Shown one piece after another: positions 41,289-49,667 of a stretch of 64,000 bases of DNA. The translations under genes and the position numbers were made by a program. The DNA is from Streptomyces sp. NBC_00287 (GTDB taxonomy: Bacteria; Actinomycetota; Actinomycetes; Streptomycetales; Streptomycetaceae): contig NZ_CP108053.1 in assembly GCF_036173105.1 (NCBI RefSeq), positions 8,184,001 to 8,248,000 of the forward strand, written 5' to 3'. Below the pieces are notes generated by a model, which saw nothing but the letters and a program-made list of their open reading frames with translations, was not told where the DNA came from and made no database searches. Numbering within the stretch: the stretch's first letter is position 1; every line of letters starts with the position of its first letter.

Positions 41289-41953
41289 TGTCCCTCGCCC
41301 TCCTGCACACCTCACCGGTCCACGTCCCCGTCTTCGACGCCCTGCGCGACGAGACCCTTCCGGGTCTGGAGCTGCGTCACTTCGTAGACGAGCGGCTCCT
41401 GGAACGGGCCCGTGGCGAGGGACCCGACGCGGTCGCGCCCGACGTAGCGGCGGCTCTTCACCGCGCCGTCGCCGAGGGCGCGCGTGCCGTGCTGTGCACC
41501 TGCTCGACCATCGGAGGCGTGGCCGAGGCGGCAGCCGCCGACATCGGGGTGCCGGTCCTCCGCGTCGACCGCCCGATGGCGGCCACCGCGGTCGCAACCG
41601 GCCCCCGGATCGTCGTCCTCGCCGCCCTGGAGAGCACACTCGGCCCGACGGCGGCCCTGATCGAGGAGGAGGCCGAGCGTGCCGGACGCCGGGTCACGGT
41701 GGAGACCCGCTTCGTCGAGGGAGCCTGGCCGCGCTTCGAGGCAGGCGACACGGAGGCGTACGTACGGCTGATCGCGGCCGCCGCCGACGCAGTGACCTCC
41801 GCCGACGCGATCGTCCTGGCCCAGGCCTCGATGGCCCCGGCCCAGCACCTGACGACGACCACCGTTCCGGTCCTTTCCAGCCCGCGTCTCGGCCTGGCGG
41901 CCGGGGCCCAGGCGGGTGACTGCACGGGCGAGCCGGGGTACGCGGGGGAGTAG
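41288..41953 (+). CDS. Aspartate/glutamate racemase superfamily protein
   Basis: A 221-residue protein with the two catalytic cysteine regions of the Asp/Glu/hydantoin racemase fold partly kept. The first is AVLCTCSTIGGVAEAA (Cys in TCSTIGG); the second cysteine position is replaced by IVLAQASMAPAQHL, giving AQAS where TCTH/GCT is usual. Loss of one of the two cysteines suggests a decarboxylase- or isomerase-like chemistry or a non-racemase role, as in arylmalonate decarboxylases. It is translationally coupled to the GNAT gene. Confidence 0.72.
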   Translation: MSLALLHTSPVHVPVFDALRDETLPGLELRHFVDERLLERARGEGPDAVAPDVAAALHRAVAEGARAVLCTCSTIGGVAEAAAADIGVPVLRVDRPMAATAVATGPRIVVLAALESTLGPTAALIEEEAERAGRRVTVETRFVEGAWPRFEAGDTEAYVRLIAAAADAVTSADAIVLAQASMAPAQHLTTTTVPVLSSPRLGLAAGAQAGDCTGEPGYAGE

Positions 41954-41991
41954 TCCAGAGAGCCGCTCTTCATTTCAGGCTGGAGGACACG

Positions 41992-42204
41992 ATGACCAAC
42001 CCGTACCCGGACCCGGTCCACCCGGACCCGACCCCCGGGCCCGCACCGACCCCGCCCCCAGAACCACACCCGTCCCCGGGCCCGGTCCCCACACCCCCGC
42101 CCCCACCGCCGGGCCCGCAACCGGTCCCGGATCCCAACCCGTCCCCGATCCCGCCGGGTCCCGAGCCGGTACCGAACCCGGAACCGGGCCCACCGCTCAG
42201 CTAG
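41992..42204 (+). CDS. Proline-rich low-complexity small protein
   Basis: A 70-residue protein, about half proline, built from short PDP, PGP, PTP and PEP repeats and ending in GPPLS. It lacks a signal peptide, cysteine or membrane part. The ATG at 41992 follows TGGAGGACACG, a strong ribosome site, which supports real translation. It would adopt an extended polyproline-II rod. A role as linker, surface or SH3-binding peptide is speculation. It converges with the gnd gene, three bases apart. Confidence 0.6.
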   Translation: MTNPYPDPVHPDPTPGPAPTPPPEPHPSPGPVPTPPPPPPGPQPVPDPNPSPIPPGPEPVPNPEPGPPLS

Positions 42205-42207
42205 CCC

Positions 42208-43647
42208 TCAGGCGGAAACCTCAGACCGATCCCCGCCCCACAACGTGTGGAACGACCCCTCCCGGTCCACCCTCCGATACGTATGCGCACCGAAGAAGTC
42301 CCGCTGCCCCTGCGTCAGCGCCGCAGGCAACCGCTCGGCGCGCAGTGCGTCGTAGTACGCGAGGGCCGCGGAGAAGCCGGGCGTCGGTACGCCCTGCCGC
42401 GTCGCCGCCACGATGACCTCGCGCCAGTCGTCCTGCGCCTCCGCGATCTCGCGGGCGAACGTCTCGTCGGAGAGCAGGCTCGGCAGATCCGCGCGCGCGT
42501 CGTACGCCGCCCGGATCCGGTCGAGGAACGCCGCCCGGATGATGCACCCGCCGCGCCAGATCGCGGAGACGGCACCGAGGTCGATGTCCCAGTCGTACTC
42601 CGCGCGCGCCGCGTCGATCTCGTGGAACCCCTGCGTGTACGACACGATCTTCGACGCGTACAGCGCCTGCTCCACGCGGTCGGCGAACGCGGCCGCCTCG
42701 GAGTCGCTCAGCGGAGTGGCCTTCGGACCCGCAAGACCGCGCGAGGCCTCGCGGAGCGCCGCGTGCCCGGACAGGGAGCGCGCGAAGACCGCCTCGGCGA
42801 TGCCGGACACCGGCACGCCCAGGTCCAGCGCGATCTGCACGGTCCACCGCCCCGTGCCCTTCTGCTCCGCCTGGTCCACCACGACGTCCACGAACGGCTT
42901 CCCGCTCGCCGCGTCCACATGCGCCAGCACCTCGGCCGTGATCTCGATCAGGTAGGAGTCGAGACGCCCGGTGTTCCAGGTCCGGAAGATCTCCGCGATC
43001 TGCGCGGGGGAGTAGCCCGCGACATCGCGCAGCAGCTGGTACGCCTCGCCGATCAGCTGCATGTCGGCGTACTCGATGCCGTTGTGCACCATCTTCACGA
43101 AGTGCCCGGCGCCGTCCGGACCGACATGCGTCACACAGGGCGCCCCGTCCGCCGCCTTCGCCGAGATCTTCTCCAGCATCGGGCCGAGCGAGTCGTACGA
43201 CTCCTTCGGGCCACCCGGCATGATGCTCGGTCCGAGCAGTGCGCCCTCCTCGCCGCCGGAGACGCCCATGCCGACGAAGTGGATGCCCTGCTCGCGCAGT
43301 TCGCGCTCACGGCGCCGGGTGTCGGCGAAGTGCGCGTTGCCGCCGTCGATGATCATGTCGCCGGGCTCCAGGAGCGGGGCGAACTCCTGGATCACCGCGT
43401 CGGTGGGCTCGCCCGCCTTCACCATGACGACCAGGCGACGGGGCCGCTCCAGCGCCGCCACGAAGTCCTTGGCGGTCTCGGCCGCGATGAACTCGCCCTC
43501 GTCACCGAACTCCGCCACGAGCGCGTGCGTACGCGCCGACGTCCGGTTGTGCACCGCGACCGTGTAGCCGTTGCGGGCGAAGTTGCGGGCGAGATTGCGG
43601 CCCATGACCGCGAGACCCGTGACGCCGATCTGGGCTGAATTGCTCAT
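42208..43647 (-). CDS. gnd: 6-phosphogluconate dehydrogenase, decarboxylating
   Basis: A 479-residue enzyme of full length for the long NADP-dependent form. It has GVTGLAVMGRNLARN with NRT (NADP binding), IIDGGNAHFADT, the substrate loop GVSGGEEGALLGPSIMPGG, catalytic Lys and His in GHFVKMVHNGIEY, and the C-terminal QRDFFGAHTYRRVD. It converts 6-phosphogluconate to ribulose 5-phosphate with CO2 and NADPH. ATG 43647 follows AGGAGCCAACGG. A shorter NAD-type paralogue is common in Streptomyces, so this may not be the only copy. Confidence 0.97.
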   Translation of the reverse strand: MSNSAQIGVTGLAVMGRNLARNFARNGYTVAVHNRTSARTHALVAEFGDEGEFIAAETAKDFVAALERPRRLVVMVKAGEPTDAVIQEFAPLLEPGDMIIDGGNAHFADTRRRERELREQGIHFVGMGVSGGEEGALLGPSIMPGGPKESYDSLGPMLEKISAKAADGAPCVTHVGPDGAGHFVKMVHNGIEYADMQLIGEAYQLLRDVAGYSPAQIAEIFRTWNTGRLDSYLIEITAEVLAHVDAASGKPFVDVVVDQAEQKGTGRWTVQIALDLGVPVSGIAEAVFARSLSGHAALREASRGLAGPKATPLSDSEAAAFADRVEQALYASKIVSYTQGFHEIDAARAEYDWDIDLGAVSAIWRGGCIIRAAFLDRIRAAYDARADLPSLLSDETFAREIAEAQDDWREVIVAATRQGVPTPGFSAALAYYDALRAERLPAALTQGQRDFFGAHTYRRVDREGSFHTLWGGDRSEVSA

Positions 43648-43926
43648 TCCGTTGGCTCCTAAGGAATCCGGTATCGGTGGTGCCGGTCGTGGCCGCCAGT
43701 ATTGCCGCAGTGACCATCTTGACGTGCCGGTACTCCGGCCGCACTTCCGGGTGGCTCGATGTTTCGCAGGCTGATACGCACGGGAGGGCCGAGCCGCCTC
43801 AGCCGTTTCTCAACCGGAGTTCCTGCCTTGCCTCTTGAGCCACATCGCGGCCGATTGCTGTCTTGTCATGGCCTGTTACGGGCGCTTACTTTTGGCCCTC
43901 CTGACGCATGTCGAGGGGGCACCGAT

Positions 43927-45078
43927 ATGGCCGTACGCGGCCGGCACCGCCGGTATCAGCCGAACAGGATCAACCGCGCCTCGCTCACCGTGACGGCGGG
44001 CAGCGCCGGAATGGCGATCCCGCTCATCGGTACCGGAACCGCGCAGGCGGCGGACGTGGAGACCTGGGACAAGGTCGCCGCGTGCGAGTCGACCAACGAC
44101 TGGAACATCAACACCGGCAACGGCTACTACGGCGGCCTCCAGTTCGCCCAGTCCACCTGGGAGCAGTACGGCGGCACCCGGTACGCCCCGCGGGCCGACC
44201 TGGCCACCAAGGACGAGCAGATAGCCGTAGCGGAGAAGGTGCTCGACGGGCAGGGCCCCGGCGCCTGGCCGGTGTGCTCGGTGCGGGCCGGGCTCACCCG
44301 GGGCGGCGACGCCCCCGAGATCAAGACCTCCGTGCCGGACGTCCGGCCGCAGACCACACCGCAGTCCCGGGCCGGCAAGGCCGAGATGTACACGGTGGTG
44401 CGCGGTGACACCCTGTCCACGATCGCCGACGAACAGGACGTCCGGGGCGGCTGGCAGCGGCTGTACGACGCCAACCGGACAACCGTCGGGGCGGATCCGG
44501 ACCTGATCCTGCCCGGGCAACGGCTCGCCCTCGGGGGCAAGTCCGTCACGAAGACGACCCCGGCGGCCGCCAAGTCCGCGCCGAAGCAGAGCACTTCCGA
44601 GAAGACCGCTTCCGAGAAGACGACTTCCAAGAAGTCCGATTCCAAGACGTCCGATTCCGCGAAGAGCTCTAAGAAGTCCATGGTCTCCCCGGTGAGTGCG
44701 CCCACCGGAACGCCGTACCACAAGGCGGGCGCCTCCTGGTCGAAGGGCTACCACACCGGCGTCGACTTCCCCGTCGCCACCGGCACGTCCGTGCGGTCCG
44801 TGGCCGAGGGCACGGTGGTGAGCGCGGGCTGGGAGGGCTCCTTCGGTTACGAGGTCGTCGTCCGGCACTCCGACGGCCGCTACACCCAGTACGCCCATCT
44901 GTCGGCGATCTCCGCGAAGAGCGGCCAGCAGGTCAGCGCGGGCCAGCGCATCGGCCGCTCCGGTTCCACGGGCAACAGCACGGGCCCGCATCTGCACTTC
45001 GAGGTGCGGACGGGGCCCGGCTTCGGGTCCGACATCGACCCGGTGGCCTACCTGAGGGCGGGCGGAGTCAGGATTTGA
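43927..45078 (+). CDS. Rpf-domain cell-wall lytic protein with LysM and M23 peptidase domains
   Basis: A 383-residue exported protein. After a signal peptide (to GTAQAAD) comes a resuscitation-promoting-factor/transglycosylase domain (ETWDKVAACESTNDWNINTG, with catalytic Glu in ACEST, and GGLQFAQSTWEQYGG). A LysM repeat (YTVVRGDTLSTIADEQ, PDLILPGQRL) follows, then a Lys/Ser/Thr linker (about 220-260), and a peptidase M23 domain with HTGVDFPVATG and HLHFEVRTG zinc ligands. It can thus cut both glycan strands and peptide bridges of peptidoglycan. ATG 43927 follows GAGGGGG. Its end overlaps the convergent transporter gene by 11 bases. Confidence 0.95.
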   Translation: MAVRGRHRRYQPNRINRASLTVTAGSAGMAIPLIGTGTAQAADVETWDKVAACESTNDWNINTGNGYYGGLQFAQSTWEQYGGTRYAPRADLATKDEQIAVAEKVLDGQGPGAWPVCSVRAGLTRGGDAPEIKTSVPDVRPQTTPQSRAGKAEMYTVVRGDTLSTIADEQDVRGGWQRLYDANRTTVGADPDLILPGQRLALGGKSVTKTTPAAAKSAPKQSTSEKTASEKTTSKKSDSKTSDSAKSSKKSMVSPVSAPTGTPYHKAGASWSKGYHTGVDFPVATGTSVRSVAEGTVVSAGWEGSFGYEVVVRHSDGRYTQYAHLSAISAKSGQQVSAGQRIGRSGSTGNSTGPHLHFEVRTGPGFGSDIDPVAYLRAGGVRI

Positions 45079-46102
45079 TGCGCAGCCGGTGCCGGTCCAG
45101 GACCGGCATCGGGACGTACGGGCCGCCGTAGAACGGGCCGTACAGGTGCGGTGAGGCGGTGCTCGGCGTCGCCTCCTGCTGCGCGGGGAGCACGATGACC
45201 AGCTCCTCAGCGGGCGCGGGAGCGGGCGCCGGCGTCGCGGGGACTTCCGCTACGGGCTGTGCGGGTGCCGGAGTGCGTTGGATGCGCTCCGTCGTCAGCA
45301 GGATCAGGCCGCCCGCCGCGACCACACCACAGCTCAGCGCCAGCGCGGTGCCGGCGGTGCCGTAGCGGAAGGTTTCGCCGAACATCGTGATGCCGACCGC
45401 GGCCGCGATCACCGGGTTCACGACCGTCAGCACCGCCAGCGGGGCGGCGAGTCCGGCGCCGCGGTAGGCGGCCTGCGACAGCAGCAGACCGGCCGTGGCG
45501 AAGACACCGATGGTGGCCAGGGTCGGCAGGTCGCCCGCAGTCACCCCGCCGCTCCAGTCGACCGCGACGATCTTCGTGAACACCGAGGACATACCGAAGG
45601 CGATACCGGACGCGGTCGCGAGCACCACGCTGCGCACCACCGGGTGCCGGTGGGCCGCCCGGCCCGCGATCATCAGGGTCACCACGGCGCCCGCGGTGAC
45701 CAGGGCCACGCCGGTGCGCTGTGCGGTGTCGAGCGACTGCGATTCGGAGGCGCCGACCAAGGAGAGCAGTCCGGCCAGACCGACGGTCGCCATGATCGCG
45801 CCGCGCCAGGCGGTCGACCCGGCCTTGCGGCCGACGAACAGGGCCGCCATCGGAAGTGCGAAGACGATGGTGAGCGCTCCCAGCGGCTGGACCAGGCTCA
45901 GCGGTCCGAAGGCGAGGGCCGCCACGTGCAGCAGTCCGCCGAGGCCGTTCAGCGCCACCGCGGCCCACCAGACCGGGCGGCGCAGAGGCGCGTACTGCTG
46001 TCCGGGCGTGGACACCGCGACGCGCTCCTGCACGATCGCTCCGCCCGCGTAGGCGACGGCGGAGACCAGCGACAGGAGCACGGAGAACGCGAGGGCACTC
46101 AT
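45068..46102 (-). CDS. DMT-superfamily (EamA-like) transporter
   Basis: A 344-residue membrane protein with nine or ten helices in two related halves (LSLVSAVAYAGGAIVQERVA at the start; ALSCGVVAAGGLILLTTERI at the last). AALAFGPLSLVQPLGALTIVF and GLAAPLAVLTVVNPVIAAAV are EamA-like helix pairs. A proline/alanine tail of about 60 residues follows the last helix. The cargo is unknown; relatives export metabolites or carry magnesium. ATG 46102 follows GAGGAG. Its 3' end overlaps the convergent Rpf gene. Confidence 0.88.
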   Translation of the reverse strand: MSALAFSVLLSLVSAVAYAGGAIVQERVAVSTPGQQYAPLRRPVWWAAVALNGLGGLLHVAALAFGPLSLVQPLGALTIVFALPMAALFVGRKAGSTAWRGAIMATVGLAGLLSLVGASESQSLDTAQRTGVALVTAGAVVTLMIAGRAAHRHPVVRSVVLATASGIAFGMSSVFTKIVAVDWSGGVTAGDLPTLATIGVFATAGLLLSQAAYRGAGLAAPLAVLTVVNPVIAAAVGITMFGETFRYGTAGTALALSCGVVAAGGLILLTTERIQRTPAPAQPVAEVPATPAPAPAPAEELVIVLPAQQEATPSTASPHLYGPFYGGPYVPMPVLDRHRLRIKS

Positions 46103-46318
46103 GCGCGGCTCCTCTGCGTGAGGCGGGGGCTCTTCGTCCCGCACGGCCAACGGTCGGCTTCCATAGCCAACACGATGCCCTTAAAAGTTCTTCCCGTCGT
46201 CGTACCTGAGCAGGCAATGCCTCCTACTGCCGATGGAGTACAAAACGCCCTCCGTCCTCCCCAGGGTGGGTGGCACCGCGTATGGCCCCTACGCCCGGCC
46301 TTGGTACTACTGCTCCTC

Positions 46319-47038
46319 GTGGACCTCGACCCCGAACTCACTGCGCTCCGCCGGCTCGGCGGCTTCTTCGTACTACGGACCTCAGGAGCGCCCGGCGCGC
46401 CCCTGCCGACCCTGGCCGAGACCTACGACCGAACATCATCGGATGTTTACGAAAATTCTATGACTTTCCGCGTCCAGAAGGTGGCGGAATCCCTGCACGC
46501 GCCCGAGTTGCGGATCGCGGCGTCGGTGGCCCAGCAGGGGCTCGCGGCCCGGCTGTGGTCGGTGGCGCTCGGCTGCGCGGTCCTGTACGGCCGCCTCCCC
46601 GACCTCGACCCCCGCCTGCTGCGCTGGGACCCCGACGCCGGCGCACCCGACGACCTGTGGCTGACGGAAGTGCGCCCCTCGGCCGCGGACGCGGCGGACG
46701 CCGTACTGCACGCGCACCTGGAACCGCTGACCGCGCTGGTGCACACGCGCTACCGGGTCGCCGAGGGCCTGCTGTGGGGCAACGCCGCTTCCGCGCTGGC
46801 AGGCGCCGCCCGGCAGCTGGAGCGGTGGGCGCGGGAGCACGGCCGTACCGAGGACGCCGTACGCACGCGTGCCCTGGCGGCCGGACTCCTCGCGCACCCC
46901 CGCCTCGCGGGCACCCTCGACGCGACCTTGCGGCGGCGCAGTTGCTGTCTCTACTACCGGGTGCCCGGCGGCGGTGTGTGCGGGGACTGCTGCTTCACGC
47001 GGGCCCCGCGCTCTTCCCCGCGCGCCGCATCTGGGTGA
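46319..47038 (+). CDS. FhuF-like ferric-siderophore reductase, C-terminal 2Fe-2S type
   Basis: About 239 residues. SVAQQGLAARLWSVALGCAV in the middle and the C-terminal cluster motif RRSCCLYYRVPGGGVCGDCC (paired Cys, then CGxC) are characteristic of FhuF proteins, which hold an unusual 2Fe-2S centre and reduce ferric iron in imported siderophores. No siderophore genes are adjacent. The start is uncertain: GTG 46319 begins VDLDPELTALRRLGGFF, which aligns with the usual N-terminus; an in-frame ATG at 46217 would add 34 residues. Confidence 0.82.
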   Translation: MDLDPELTALRRLGGFFVLRTSGAPGAPLPTLAETYDRTSSDVYENSMTFRVQKVAESLHAPELRIAASVAQQGLAARLWSVALGCAVLYGRLPDLDPRLLRWDPDAGAPDDLWLTEVRPSAADAADAVLHAHLEPLTALVHTRYRVAEGLLWGNAASALAGAARQLERWAREHGRTEDAVRTRALAAGLLAHPRLAGTLDATLRRRSCCLYYRVPGGGVCGDCCFTRAPRSSPRAASG

Positions 47039-47072
47039 CCATGGGGGCACCGGCCGAGACAGGGGGTTGCGG

Positions 47073-48224
47073 GTGCGAGTGGGACTGCTGACCCGGGAGT
47101 ACCCGCCGGACGTGTACGGCGGCGCCGGCGTCCATGTGGAGTTCCTCGCCCGGGAGTTGAGGTCCCTGGTCGACCTGGAGGTGCACTGCTGGGGCGAGGG
47201 CCGCGCCGAAGGCGTCCTGCGCCACCGCTCCTGGTCCGCCCTCGACACCGCCAACGACGCGCTGCGCACCTTCTCCGTGGACCTCGTCATGGCCGCCGCC
47301 CTGGAAGGCAGCGAACTCGTCCACTCCCACACCTGGTACGCCAATCTCGGCGGCCACCTCGGCAAGCTGCTGTACGGCATCCCGCATGTGATGACCGCGC
47401 ACTCCCTGGAGCCGCTGCGCCCCTGGAAGGCCGAGCAACTCGGCGGCGGATACGCGCTGTCGAGCTGGGCCGAGCGCACCGCGATCGAGACCGCGGACGC
47501 GGTGATCGCCGTGTCGGGCGCGATGCGCGAGGACATCCTCGCCTGCTACCCCACGCTGGACCCCGCGCGGGTACGCGTCGTGCACAACGGCATCGACACC
47601 AGCCTGTACCGCCCCGACCACGGCACCGACGTCCTCGACCGGATCGGCATCGACCGCGGCCGTCCGTATGTCCTGTTCGTCGGCCGGATCACCCGCCAGA
47701 AGGGCGTGCCCCATCTGCTGCGCGCGGTACGGGACATCGACCCGGCCGCACAGGTCGTGCTCTGCGCGGGCGCCCCCGACACGCCGGAGATCGACCAGGA
47801 GTTCCGCGAGCTCTTCGAGGAGCTGAGCCGGGTGCGCGCGGGCGTGCACTGGATCCCGCAGATGCTGCCGCGCCCCGAGGTGATCCAACTCCTCACGCAT
47901 GCCGCCGTGTTCGTCTGCCCCTCGGTGTACGAACCCCTCGGCATCGTCAATCTGGAGGCGATGGCGTGCGGCACTCCCGTCGTGGCGTCCCAGGTCGGCG
48001 GTATTCCGGAGGTCGTCGACGACGGCAAGACGGGGCTGCTGGTGCCCCTGGACGACGCCTTCGAGGCGTCTCTCACGCGGGCCCTGGATTCCGTGCTCGG
48101 TGATCCGGAGGGCGCCCGGGCGATGGGCGAGGCCGGACGGGAGCGCGCGGTGGGGGAGTTCGGCTGGGACGCGGTGGCGCGGCGCACGGTCCGCCTCTAC
48201 GAGGAGATCCTCGAACAGGCGTAG
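47073..48224 (+). CDS. glgA: GT4 glycosyltransferase of glycogen/maltose-1-phosphate synthesis (GlgA/GlgM type)
   Basis: The 383-residue glycosyltransferase begins VGLLTREYPPDVYGGAGVHV and has SHTWYANLGGHLGKL, the nucleotide-sugar region LFVGRITRQKGVPHLLRAV, and the EX7E-type motif in CPSVYEPLGIVNLEAMACG. In actinobacteria this subfamily (GlgM, Rv1212c type) uses ADP-glucose to make maltose-1-phosphate for GlgE and also extends glycogen. glgC, which makes ADP-glucose, lies 51 bases downstream, so the two form one unit. GTG 47073 is chosen; TTG 47067 is in frame just before it. Confidence 0.92.
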   Translation: MRVGLLTREYPPDVYGGAGVHVEFLARELRSLVDLEVHCWGEGRAEGVLRHRSWSALDTANDALRTFSVDLVMAAALEGSELVHSHTWYANLGGHLGKLLYGIPHVMTAHSLEPLRPWKAEQLGGGYALSSWAERTAIETADAVIAVSGAMREDILACYPTLDPARVRVVHNGIDTSLYRPDHGTDVLDRIGIDRGRPYVLFVGRITRQKGVPHLLRAVRDIDPAAQVVLCAGAPDTPEIDQEFRELFEELSRVRAGVHWIPQMLPRPEVIQLLTHAAVFVCPSVYEPLGIVNLEAMACGTPVVASQVGGIPEVVDDGKTGLLVPLDDAFEASLTRALDSVLGDPEGARAMGEAGRERAVGEFGWDAVARRTVRLYEEILEQA

Positions 48225-48275
48225 GGGACCGTGCACGGGGGCAGGCATGGATCAACCACGGTGAGGGGAGCGGCC

Positions 48276-49496
48276 ATGCGTCGTGGCGGACCTTCGGTGC
48301 TCGGAATCGTGCTGGCGGGCGGAGAAGGCAAACGCCTGATGCCCCTGACCGCGGACCGCGCGAAGCCAGCGGTCACCTTCGGCGGCACCTACCGCCTCGT
48401 CGACTTCGTCCTGTCCAACCTCGTCAACGGCGACATCCTGCGCGTCTGCGTGCTCACGCAGTACAAGTCGCACTCGCTGGACCGGCACATCACCACCACC
48501 TGGCGGATGTCCAGCCTGCTCGGCAACTACGTCACCCCGGTCCCCGCCCAGCAGCGCCTGGGCCCGCGCTGGTACCTGGGCAGCGCGGACGCCATCCTTC
48601 AGTCGCTGAACCTGATCTACGACGAACGTCCCGAGTATGTCGCCGTGTTCGGCGCCGACCATGTGTACCGCATGGACCCGCGGCAGATGCTCGCCCAGCA
48701 CATCGAGTCCGGCGCGGGCGTGACCGTGGCCGGGATACGCGTCCCGCGCGGCGAGTCCCCGTCGTTCGGCGTGATCACCCCCGGCTCCGACGGCCAGACG
48801 GTGGAGCGCTTCCTGGAGAAGCCCGCCGACCCGCCGGGCCTCCCCGACGACCCCGAGTGCGTGTTCGCCTCGATGGGCAACTACATCTTCACCACCAAGG
48901 CCCTCATCGAGGCCCTCCAGCGGGACGCCGAGGACGACAGATCCGTGCACGACATGGGCGGTTCGATCCTGCCCCAGCTCACCGACCGGGGCGAGGCACA
49001 GCTGTACGACTTCAGCGCCAACCATGTGCCCGGCGAGACGACCCGGGACCAGGGGTACTGGCGGGACGTCGGCACGCTCGACGCGTACTACGACGCGCAC
49101 ATGGACCTGATCGCCGAGCGGCCCGCCTTCAACCTCTACAACCGGCAGTGGCCCATCTACACCCACTCGGGCCAGCTCTCCCCGGCCCGCTTCAACGCCG
49201 GCGGCATCGCGGGGGAGTCGATCATCAGCGCCGGGTGTCTGATCCGGGGCCAGGTCACCCGGTCCGTGCTGTCGCCGGGTGTGGTGGTGGACCCGGGGGC
49301 GGTGGTGCAGGGGTCGGTGCTGCACGACAACGTCCACATAGGGCGCGGCGCGGTCGTGCGCGGGGCGGTGCTCGACAAGAACGTGGAAGTGCCGCCGGGC
49401 GCGACGATCGGCGTCAATCCGGAGCGGGACGCGGACCTGTACACGGTCTCCAAGGGCGGGGTCATCGCGCTGGGGAAGGGTCAGCGGGTGTCCTGA
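48276..49496 (+). CDS. glgC: Glucose-1-phosphate adenylyltransferase
   Basis: The 406-residue enzyme makes ADP-glucose, the committed step of glycogen and GlgE-pathway synthesis. N-terminal nucleotide-binding VLGIVLAGGEGKRLMPLT, RAKPAVTFGGTYRLVDFVLS, YLGSADAILQSLNLI, VFGADHVYRMD, FLEKPADPPGLP and the C-terminal left-handed beta-helix (CLIRGQVTRSVLSPGVVVD) are all present. ATG 48276 follows GTGAGGGGAG. Bacterial GlgC is normally controlled allosterically by glycolytic intermediates. Confidence 0.97.
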   Translation: MRRGGPSVLGIVLAGGEGKRLMPLTADRAKPAVTFGGTYRLVDFVLSNLVNGDILRVCVLTQYKSHSLDRHITTTWRMSSLLGNYVTPVPAQQRLGPRWYLGSADAILQSLNLIYDERPEYVAVFGADHVYRMDPRQMLAQHIESGAGVTVAGIRVPRGESPSFGVITPGSDGQTVERFLEKPADPPGLPDDPECVFASMGNYIFTTKALIEALQRDAEDDRSVHDMGGSILPQLTDRGEAQLYDFSANHVPGETTRDQGYWRDVGTLDAYYDAHMDLIAERPAFNLYNRQWPIYTHSGQLSPARFNAGGIAGESIISAGCLIRGQVTRSVLSPGVVVDPGAVVQGSVLHDNVHIGRGAVVRGAVLDKNVEVPPGATIGVNPERDADLYTVSKGGVIALGKGQRVS

Positions 49497-49667
49497 CCTC
49501 CCGCTCGCCGTGATTCCTGTTGCTTCTGTGACGACTGAGGCGTCGGGATACGGCCAAGGGGCTGGACTTAATCTGCTGTTAACTGTGCGTAGCTTGATCG
49601 TACTTGACCGTAATCGCCCCAGGGCGATTGACTGCTTGCCCACCCGTCGTCGACGCGAGGCAAGCCC

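Noticed and set aside
43648..43926. Possible ydaO (c-di-AMP) riboswitch before the Rpf gene, as known for rpfA
   Set aside because: I looked for the conserved GGGGAACC/GGGTGAA and AGCTAACCTCG blocks and did not find them.
46217..46318. N-terminal extension of the FhuF-like protein from ATG 46217
   Set aside because: The extra 34 residues do not resemble the family N-terminus; the GTG at 46319 aligns better. Left as an alternative.
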